From: an uncultured Dialister sp.
GTDB taxonomy: Bacteria > Bacillota > Negativicutes > Veillonellales > Dialisteraceae
Direction of reading: 5' to 3'
Assembly (NCBI RefSeq): GCF_900765565.1
Contig: NZ_CAAFRZ010000106.1
Coordinates: 1 to 11,114, forward strand
DNA length: 11,114 nucleotides
The position numbers and the translations under genes were made by a program. Positions 6,179 to 11,114 of the stretch are shown piece after piece (position 1 is the first letter of the stretch; each line of letters begins with the position of its first letter). The notes under the pieces were generated by a model. That model did not search any database. It was not told where the DNA came from and saw nothing but the letters and a program-made list of their open reading frames with translations.

Positions 6179-6808
6179 ATGGAAAGAAATGAAATCAGAA
6201 ACCGGAATACCTTTGTTACAGGGAAAACAGTCGTAAAAGAAAACAGGAAAGGTCGTAAAAACTGCCGTCCCATGCCGAAGGCGTCCGTAAAGGTGCTGGA
6301 TGCTGCCTATGCGGACCGCATGCCCCGTATTCCTACTGTATGTATCCATGGATGCTGCGAAGGAAATGAGGAAAAAACCGGAGCTTATACGGTGGTCATC
6401 CTGAATGAAGGGAAAAAGACGGTGCTTGCCATTTCCGGCGGACAGATGGGGACCACGGTAAACCGTATGTACCTTATGGGACTCATTGAAGCGTTGAAAA
6501 TCCTGATCCGGGATGAAGGAGTGCAGTCAGTCCGGATTGTGACGGATGAAGACTTTGTAAGCTCCGGCGTCCGCTACCGCTGGTGGAGCCGGTGGAATGA
6601 GAACGGCTGGAAAACAAAGGCCGGCAGCCCGGTGAAAAACCAGGATCTCTGGCGTCTTGTTTCCCGCATGGTGAGAGAAAAGAAATTCAAACTGTGGGTG
6701 CCGGATGATGCCTCCATGGAACCGGACTTCATCAACCGCTGCGACATCTATGCACGGGCGGCCATGCCGAAAAAACCCAATGCGGACGGCGCATGGCAGG
6801 CTATGTGA
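6179..6808 (+). CDS. RNase HI-fold protein with degenerate active site
   Basis: The 209-residue protein has a basic N-terminal extension (about 1-50) and then a full RNase HI-like domain. Alignment by eye to E. coli RNase HI is clear: VCIHGCCEGN (54-63) for the first strand, TTVNRMYLMGLIEAL (92-106) for TTNNRMELMAAIVAL, IVTDEDFVSSGV (120-131), GWKTKAGSPVKNQDLW (143-158) and NRCDIYARAAM (186-196). Of the catalytic set D10/E48/D70/D134 only the last two remain (D123, D189); D10 is H57, E48 is Y98, and the helper H124 is D177. Normal two-metal RNA cleavage is therefore unlikely; it may bind RNA-DNA hybrids or use another chemistry. AAAGGAG lies eight bases before the ATG. The ssb gene follows after 15 bases, so the two are co-transcribed and may work together on nucleic acid. 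Confidence 0.8.
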   Translation: MERNEIRNRNTFVTGKTVVKENRKGRKNCRPMPKASVKVLDAAYADRMPRIPTVCIHGCCEGNEEKTGAYTVVILNEGKKTVLAISGGQMGTTVNRMYLMGLIEALKILIRDEGVQSVRIVTDEDFVSSGVRYRWWSRWNENGWKTKAGSPVKNQDLWRLVSRMVREKKFKLWVPDDASMEPDFINRCDIYARAAMPKKPNADGAWQAM

Positions 6809-6823
6809 AGGGAGGCGTGCAGG

Positions 6824-7234
6824 ATGAACCAGGTAGAAATTCTTGGAAATCTCACGAGGGACCCCATCATTCGTGCTACCAGTACCGGGAAAACCATGGC
6901 CCGTTTCAGTGTCGCCGTGAATCGGACTTACAGGACTCCGGCGGGAGAAGAAAAAACGCTGGTGGATTTCATAAATATCGTGGCCTGGGAACGTATGGCA
7001 GAAAGCGTGGGCAACTACCTGAAGAAGGGAAGCCGGGTATTCGTGATGGGACGGTATACAACCCGTTCCTATGAAGGGCAGGATGGGCAGAAAAAGTATT
7101 TCACTGAAGTGAATGCAGGCTTTATTGCCTGTCCCCTGGGAAACAGCATGGAGAATGAAACTGGCGGTAAAGGAGACCCTTACCGCCGGAACAGGGACCC
7201 GGTCCCACCGTTTGGAGCGGCTCCTTTCCTGTAA
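6824..7234 (+). CDS. ssb: Single-stranded DNA-binding protein, short and with atypical tail
   Basis: The 136-residue protein has a normal SSB OB-fold (about 1-103): MNQVEILGNLTRDP, the TGKTMARFSVAVNR segment, DFINIVAWERMAESVGNYLKKGSRVFVMGR and the SYEGQDGQKKYFTEV hairpin. It coats single-stranded DNA as a tetramer in the family. The tail is short (about 30 residues) and ends in PPFGAAPFL; the usual acidic tip of the DDDIPF type, which docks partner proteins, is absent. The neighbours are not rpsF and rpsR, the usual context of the housekeeping Firmicute ssb, so this may be a second, specialised SSB. GGGAGG lies eight bases upstream of the ATG, and the gene follows the RNase H-like gene closely. 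Confidence 0.9.
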   Translation: MNQVEILGNLTRDPIIRATSTGKTMARFSVAVNRTYRTPAGEEKTLVDFINIVAWERMAESVGNYLKKGSRVFVMGRYTTRSYEGQDGQKKYFTEVNAGFIACPLGNSMENETGGKGDPYRRNRDPVPPFGAAPFL

Positions 7235-7282
7235 GTAGTCAAAGATTCCGTTTATATATTGGTATTTCACTATTTTCATGAT

Positions 7283-7391
7283 AGACCGGTATTTGGAAGA
7301 AGCAGGAACTGCTTAGACTATCTGTGGAACCTGTGCTTTTCTCGAATACCGGTCTTTACTGCTGAAAGAGATGGGGAGTCCCTGCTTTCAG
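7283..7391 (+). ncRNA. Candidate structured RNA element, family unknown
   Basis: AGACCGGTATT (7283-7293) pairs perfectly with AATACCGGTCT (7345-7355) and encloses a 51-base segment with an inner hairpin AAGCAG-GAA-CTGCTT (7300-7314). Directly downstream CTGAAAG (7362-7368) pairs with CTTTCAG (7385-7391) around a GGG-AGT-CCC inner helix. The arrangement suggests a folded 3' UTR, small RNA or weak terminator of the ssb operon. Which strand is functional is not known. Confidence 0.35.
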
Positions 7392-7516
7392 AAAAATCAT
7401 CGGTGCTTCCCTGAATCAGGACTATATTTCTGTTTTCACTCGATAGCAGCAGAATGGCCTATGAGACCATTCATAATGTCTTGATTGGTAAATTCAACAG
7501 CCTTTTTCTTACTTTC

Positions 7517-7525
7517 TGCTATAAT
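7517..7525 (+). promoter_or_regulatory. Extended -10 promoter of the WYL regulator gene
   Basis: TGC followed by a perfect TATAAT (7520-7525) forms a consensus extended -10 element; no good -35 is found at 16-18 bp. Transcription would begin near 7532, which excludes in-frame ATGs at 7485 and 7524 as starts of the gene downstream. Confidence 0.6.
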
Positions 7526-7601
7526 GAAGGAAAATGGAGATCCTGGCCGCCAATGGCTGGCAGCAGGTATGGATGGGATTTCATGGAAAGGCGGGAATTC
7601 T

Positions 7602-8612
7602 ATGGCAAAAGAAAGCAAGGACAGGGATGATAAGAAGACGGAGCGTGTTCTTTTTCTATGGGATATATTGGGCCGCGGCGGTTCTGTCAGCAGGGAGGAG
7701 CTGACGGAAATGTTTGGCGTTAATATCAGAACAGCCAGCCGTTATATAGCGGAAATCAGGAAATATCTGGAAAAGAAAGAAGAACGGGATGGGATCCGCC
7801 GTGAACTTTACTACGACAGGACCGATGGAAGCTACCGGATCCGAGACCTGGAAAATGAAATGATTTCTTCCGGTGAGCTCTTTGCCATCGGGAAAATCCT
7901 TCTGGCCAGCCGGGCTTTTCATAAAAAAGAGCTTGAATCCCTGCTTGGGAGGCTCCTCCAGTCTGCGGTAGTGGGAAAAGGAAAAAAGGAAGTGGAGGAC
8001 TATATCAAAAGTGAACTCTTTGACTATCTGAATCCAAAGCACCGGAAACCGGATATCCATGTCCTATGGACCATAGCCAGGGCTGTCCATACGCACCATA
8101 TTCTGTCTTTTGGATATAAGAAGCAGGGATCTAATGAAAGTGTGCCCCATAAGGTATGCCCGGAAGGAGTCCTTTTTTCAGAGTATTACTTTTACATGCT
8201 CGGTGTGCCGGAAAAGGAATGGCAGTCCGGGGAAAAGGAAACCAGGGTTTACCGGGTGGACCGCATGTTTCACCTTAAAGATACAGGAGCCGGTTTCGAT
8301 GTGAGCTACAGCAGCCGTCTCAGGGAAGGGGCCTTTAAAAACAGTGTCCAGTATATGTATGGCGGCGAGCCGGAACGAATCCGGTTCCTCTATACCGGTC
8401 CCAGTGTAGAAGCGGTCCTTGATCGGCTGCCAACGGCCCACCAGGAACAGCTGGAGGACGGCAGTTTCCTGATTACCGACAAGATACAGGGCGATGGCAT
8501 ACTGATGTGGCTTTTAAGCCAGGGAAGTCGGGTGAAAGTCCTGTCACCGGAAGGGCTTCGGAACAAATGGATTCAGGAAGCGAGAAAAATCATTGAGGAA
8601 TCGGAGTCCTGA
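7602..8612 (+). CDS. WYL-domain transcriptional regulator
   Basis: From the chosen ATG the protein has 336 residues, typical for the family. Residues 11-75 form a DeoR-like winged helix-turn-helix (KTERVLFLWDILGRGGSVSREELTEMFGVNIRTASRYIAEI) that should bind DNA. The middle (about 85-225) is the WYL domain, an Sm-like fold that senses a ligand; the namesake motif appears as FYM in EYYFYMLG (194-201). The C-terminal part (about 240-336) resembles the WCX extension. The start at 7602 is favoured because the promoter -10 at 7520-7525 lies downstream of or overlaps the earlier in-frame ATGs and because AAGGCGG lies upstream. It stands alone, and its targets and ligand are unknown; WYL proteins often control DNA-damage or phage-defence genes, but no such genes are adjacent. 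Confidence 0.85.
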   Translation: MAKESKDRDDKKTERVLFLWDILGRGGSVSREELTEMFGVNIRTASRYIAEIRKYLEKKEERDGIRRELYYDRTDGSYRIRDLENEMISSGELFAIGKILLASRAFHKKELESLLGRLLQSAVVGKGKKEVEDYIKSELFDYLNPKHRKPDIHVLWTIARAVHTHHILSFGYKKQGSNESVPHKVCPEGVLFSEYYFYMLGVPEKEWQSGEKETRVYRVDRMFHLKDTGAGFDVSYSSRLREGAFKNSVQYMYGGEPERIRFLYTGPSVEAVLDRLPTAHQEQLEDGSFLITDKIQGDGILMWLLSQGSRVKVLSPEGLRNKWIQEARKIIEESES

Positions 8613-8630
8613 CGCCTTTCCGTCGGTATT

Positions 8631-8661
8631 TCCTGCTTCCCGATAAGAAACGGAAGCAGGG
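8631..8661. repeat. Inverted repeat downstream of the WYL gene
   Basis: CCTGCTTCC (8632-8640) pairs with GGAAGCAGG (8652-8660) across an 11-base loop. It lies between two convergent genes and directly before a larger hairpin. No T-run follows on the plus strand, so its role as the WYL terminator is uncertain. Confidence 0.5.
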
Positions 8662-8704
8662 AAAAAGCAGGGCTGTAGGGAATTTTTTCCCTCACAGCCC
8701 TGCT
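8661..8704 (-). terminator. Rho-independent terminator of the M48 protease gene
   Basis: Bases 8666-8676 pair with 8694-8704 (11 bp, GCAGGGCTGT core), continued by AGGGAA/TTCCCT (8677-8682 with 8687-8692) and a TTTT loop, with one bulged base. On the minus strand the stem is followed by TTTTT (complement of 8661-8666), a proper U-run for the gene ending at 8720. On the plus strand only a weak T stretch follows. Confidence 0.85.
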
Positions 8705-8719
8705 GTATTTGTAAGCGCT

Positions 8720-9832
8720 CTATTTAATTTCATTCAACTTTTTTGCCAGGACCTCAGCCGACGGATCCGATCCGGTGGGAGTCAGGATGGACTGGTTTCC
8801 CAGATACACCGTGCCATCGGAAGCGTAAGCTTCTTTTACATTCTGCCCATGGTTATAAGCGGCAGCCAGGTTGCCCATGACAAAGTATTTCCTTTCGGCG
8901 CTGCTCATGCCGGATGTGGCAGAGGGAGTTACGAAATCTTTGCCGTTAACCTGCACCATGTTGGAATCTTTTTTGATTGTAACATGATTACCTGACAGTT
9001 TAACCAGTTTTTTCTCGTAGTTTTCCATTCGTTCCCTGTTAGTGGGATGGTCATCGGGAGAAAAGATTTCGCCTACCAGACTGTTTTTGAATTCTCCCTG
9101 CTTTTCTTCGACCCGTTCCCAGAGGGCTGCTCCGGCACCAGGATTATAACCGGCCTGGTAACAATAGTCGAAGGCCAGGTTATCCGCTTCCCATTCCTGC
9201 TTTTTGGTAATCTGTACATTGTTAATCTGGCCTACCAGGGCTGACATGGTAAGGTTGGCCAGTACGCCACCGCCCATGGCGCTGGCAGCTACACTGCCGC
9301 CGATGATGGTGCGGAGTTTCTTTTTGGTACCGTTCATGGCGTGATTTTTCATACCATGCCCCATCTCATGGCCCAGTACAAAGGCTACCTCATCGGTATT
9401 GTCAGAAATTTTAAAAAGGCCTATATTAACTGTCATTACATGGCCCAAACCGCAGGCTGCGTTGAATTCGGTACTCGGATTCAGAAAATAGAGGAAAGGC
9501 TTCTGCCTGATGGAAGGGTCAGAAGCGGCTATTCCGGCGGAGAGGTTTGTCATAATACTGTCAAGCATGCTATTGTAGTAGGAATCATAGGAGACTCCCT
9601 GGCTTTTCTTCAGCTCTTCAAAGTATTTTTGCCGGCCTTCTTCCGTATTATTAACGGTATCCAGGTATTCATCCATCTGCTTGTAAGCTGCAGCGCCATA
9701 GATGAGGGAGCCGATCATACCGGCAACATCGGCGGCCTCTGCCTGCGGCATGGCAGGATAGGGACAAATGGAAAATCCCGCTGCCAATCCCAAAAGAATA
9801 GAGGCAGCCATCTTTTTTGTATGATTGAACAT
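8720..9832 (-). CDS. Exported M48-family zinc metalloprotease
   Basis: With the start at 9832 the protein has 370 residues. It begins with a Sec signal peptide (KK at 6-7, hydrophobic 9-22, cleavage near AEA-AD at 31-35). The catalytic zinc site is HEMGH at 155-159 with the third ligand E213 in EWEAD (213-217), the M48 arrangement; NTDEVAFVLGHEMGHGMKNH is very typical. A Gly/Ala-rich hydrophobic stretch (176-200) lies between the two motifs. HPTNRERM, also conserved in the family, follows. It probably degrades or checks misfolded envelope proteins. An in-frame ATG at 9889 would add 19 residues, but a TACAAT -10-like element (complement of 9881-9886) puts the transcript start after it, and the added residues spoil the signal peptide. 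The gene is divergent from the DUF1848 gene. Confidence 0.87.
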   Translation of the reverse strand: MFNHTKKMAASILLGLAAGFSICPYPAMPQAEAADVAGMIGSLIYGAAAYKQMDEYLDTVNNTEEGRQKYFEELKKSQGVSYDSYYNSMLDSIMTNLSAGIAASDPSIRQKPFLYFLNPSTEFNAACGLGHVMTVNIGLFKISDNTDEVAFVLGHEMGHGMKNHAMNGTKKKLRTIIGGSVAASAMGGGVLANLTMSALVGQINNVQITKKQEWEADNLAFDYCYQAGYNPGAGAALWERVEEKQGEFKNSLVGEIFSPDDHPTNRERMENYEKKLVKLSGNHVTIKKDSNMVQVNGKDFVTPSATSGMSSAERKYFVMGNLAAAYNHGQNVKEAYASDGTVYLGNQSILTPTGSDPSAEVLAKKLNEIK

Positions 9833-9910
9833 AAGCTTTTCACTCTTTCCCATAACCATGAACCGGATTCTGATACATCTATTGTACAACTTTTGTGAAG
9901 GAAGTTTATT

Positions 9911-10840
9911 ATGATTTTAAATACAGGGCAGCGGACGGATATTCCCGCCTTTTATCCAGAATGGTTCATCAACCGTATAAAAGAAGGAATTGTGATGGTC
10001 AGAAACCCTTTTAATCCTCACCAGGTGACACGATACAGACTGGATCCTGCTGTGGTGGATGCCATTTGTTTCTGCACGAAAAATCCGGCTCCCATGATTC
10101 CCTTTCTGGATAACCTTTCTCCATTTCGGCAGGTATGGCATGTTACCATTACACCCTATGGCAGGGAAATTGAGCCCAATGTGCCTTCTGTGGATGAGGC
10201 CATCAGGGCCTTTCAGAAACTTTCTGCATCTCTGGGGAAACATCGGGTGACCTGGAGATATGATCCCATTTTTCTATCTCCCATCTACACAGTAGAAAAA
10301 CACCTGTCTGCGTTTTCACACATTGCCGATGCCCTGAAGGGATACACAGAAAACTGCGTATTCAGCTTTATTGACCTCTATGCCAAGACAATCCGGAATT
10401 TCCCGGAAGCCCGTCGCGTATCCCATGAAAAACAGCAGATTCTTGTCCGGGAAATGAGATTCATAGCCAATCGAAATGGAATGAATCTGGCTGCCTGCCA
10501 CGAGGATCCGCGTCTGGGACCGCTGGGAGTCGATATAGGTGGCTGCCTCTCCCAACCAAAAATAGAAAAAGCCTTGGGAATATCGCTCATTGTGCCTGCG
10601 TCGGCTAAAGAGGCCAGACCAGGGTGTCACTGCTTATTGGGACACGATATAGGGGCCTATAATTCCTGTGCCCATTTCTGCCGATACTGCTATGCCAACT
10701 ATGACAGGAGAAGGGTAATGGAAAACAGAAAACGACATGATCCTCTATCTCCGTTTCTGATAGGCCATGAAGAAGAAGGGGACATTATAACAGATGCCAG
10801 GCAAGTCAGTTGGATTGACAGGGAAATCAGTCTGTTCTGA
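9911..10840 (+). CDS. DUF1848 family protein with C-terminal cysteine cluster
   Basis: The 309-residue protein matches DUF1848 over its whole length: the opening MILNTGQRTDIPAFYPEWFINR, VRNPFNPHQVTRYRL, CFCTKNPAPMIPFLDNL, VTITPYGREIEPNVPS, VTWRYDPIFLS, and the C-terminal DIGAYNSCAHFCRYCYAN. Cys residues 239, 241, 253, 257 and 260 form CxC followed by CX3CX2C. The latter has the spacing of the radical-SAM 4Fe-4S motif but sits near the C-terminus instead of the N-terminus. A metal- or Fe-S-dependent enzyme is plausible; the biochemical role of DUF1848 is not established. An AAGGA lies about 10 bases before the ATG. No operon partner is present: the next element is the rRNA promoter array. Confidence 0.87.
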   Translation: MILNTGQRTDIPAFYPEWFINRIKEGIVMVRNPFNPHQVTRYRLDPAVVDAICFCTKNPAPMIPFLDNLSPFRQVWHVTITPYGREIEPNVPSVDEAIRAFQKLSASLGKHRVTWRYDPIFLSPIYTVEKHLSAFSHIADALKGYTENCVFSFIDLYAKTIRNFPEARRVSHEKQQILVREMRFIANRNGMNLAACHEDPRLGPLGVDIGGCLSQPKIEKALGISLIVPASAKEARPGCHCLLGHDIGAYNSCAHFCRYCYANYDRRRVMENRKRHDPLSPFLIGHEEEGDIITDARQVSWIDREISLF

Positions 10841-10855
10841 TATAAAAATAAGGAA

Positions 10856-10884
10856 TTGACAGAAGCAGAAACGGTTGCTATAAT
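10856..10884 (+). promoter_or_regulatory. rRNA operon promoter 1
   Basis: Perfect TTGACA (10856-10861), a 17-bp spacer and perfect TATAAT (10879-10884). It is the first of three tandem promoters with identical spacing ahead of the rRNA leader. Confidence 0.9.
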
Positions 10885-10920
10885 TAAATACGCTGAACCA
10901 AGACAAGAGAAAACAAACTG

Positions 10921-10949
10921 TTGACAAGGTAAAGCAAACGTGATATTAT
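10921..10949 (+). promoter_or_regulatory. rRNA operon promoter 2
   Basis: Perfect TTGACA (10921-10926), a 17-bp spacer and TATTAT (10944-10949, five of six). It lies 65 bases downstream of promoter 1. Confidence 0.88.
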
Positions 10950-11007
10950 CTAAAAGCTGTCACATGGCAGCCCACGAAAGTTCTTGAAAAACATTTGAAA
11001 AAATGAT

Positions 11008-11036
11008 TTGACAAAAACGAAAAGTTGTGGTAAGAT
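11008..11036 (+). promoter_or_regulatory. rRNA operon promoter 3
   Basis: Perfect TTGACA (11008-11013), a 17-bp spacer with TGG before the -10, and TAAGAT (11031-11036, five of six). It lies 87 bases downstream of promoter 2 and is the one nearest to the rRNA leader. Confidence 0.88.
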
Positions 11037-11114
11037 AATCAAGTCGCTTGAAGAGCGATGATTCTTTGAAAACTGAACAGTACAGCGAACGAATAAGCCG
11101 ATGTGCGAGGCAGA
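11037..11114 (+). other. Leader of an rRNA operon (16S gene begins beyond the window)
   Basis: A small hairpin (TCGCT 11044-11048 with AGCGA 11054-11058) is followed by TTCTTTGAAAACTGAAC (about 11062-11078). This is the boxA-like/processing segment found before 16S and between 16S and 23S genes in Firmicutes. No 16S sequence is reached. A second hairpin (10956-10961 with 10966-10971) lies between promoters 2 and 3. Confidence 0.8.

Larger units (their letters stand above)
7235..7601. other. Structured intergenic region between ssb and the WYL regulator
   Basis: These 367 bases hold no convincing gene. They contain a large hairpin unit (7283-7355), a second hairpin (7362-7391), the promoter of the downstream gene (7517-7525) and its leader. 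No clear U-run terminator for the ssb operon was found; the large hairpin is followed by only three T's. Confidence 0.5.

Noticed and set aside
6055-6192. A 45-codon plus-strand frame overlapping the start of the RNase H-like gene
   Set aside because: The only SD-like bases lie about two bases from its ATG, too close for initiation, and the product resembles nothing.
7244-7253. ATTCCGTTT just after the ssb stop, which could encode an IPF tip
   Set aside because: It lies in a different frame and a TAG at 7236-7238 separates it, so no single frameshift restores a normal SSB tail.
6527-7279. Minus-strand frame of 250 codons opposite the RNase H-like gene and ssb
   Set aside because: It overlaps two well-supported genes and has no domain signature or SD.
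1-11114. CRISPR arrays, tRNA genes and insertion sequences
   Set aside because: No regularly spaced direct repeats, tRNA cloverleaf landmarks or transposase frames were seen by reading; the only mobile sequence found is the intron end.

Overview
The window looks like a chromosomal stretch of a Firmicute (Bacillota). Purine-rich AGGAGG-type ribosome binding sites precede most genes, the promoters are consensus sigma-A type, and the right edge carries a Firmicute-type rRNA leader with a CTTTGAAAACTGAAC box. Exported proteins with Tat and Sec signals, a DUF1848 protein and a CpXC protein would fit a Negativicute such as a Dialister/Veillonella relative. That placement is inference from general gene content; no 16S sequence is in the window.

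Left part (1-2640). The first 87 bases are the 3' end (domains V and VI) of a group II intron whose body lies upstream. It runs toward the 3' end of a minus-strand gene (111-1268) for a Tat-signal-bearing HD-domain protein. Divergently, across a 386-bp intergenic region with an 18-pair imperfect hairpin and a 14-bp palindrome, lies a minimal tatA-tatC operon (1655-2562). Translocase and probable substrate sit back to back, which suggests a small dedicated Tat module. A bidirectional terminator (2601-2642) separates it from the next block.

Middle part (2678-5805). A minus-strand NudC-like Nudix hydrolase with an atypical SQPW motif is divergent from an exported Ntn (C45/acyltransferase-like) hydrolase. 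The predicted signal-peptidase cut of the latter falls directly before its putative catalytic Cys. Then come a nitroreductase and a CpXC zinc-ribbon protein in one operon, closed by a strong 16-bp terminator.

Right-middle part (5806-8612). A 373-bp leader region without a convincing gene precedes a two-gene operon. Its first gene encodes an RNase HI-fold protein that has lost two of the four acidic catalytic residues and the catalytic histidine; the second encodes a single-stranded DNA-binding protein with a non-canonical tail. A structured 367-bp intergenic segment follows, then a WYL-family transcriptional regulator with its own extended -10 promoter.

Right part (8613-11114). Tandem hairpins separate the WYL gene from a convergent exported M48 metalloprotease. 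Divergent to that is a DUF1848 gene with a C-terminal CX3CX2C cysteine cluster. The window ends in three tandem, near-consensus promoters and the leader of an rRNA operon whose 16S gene lies just beyond the edge.
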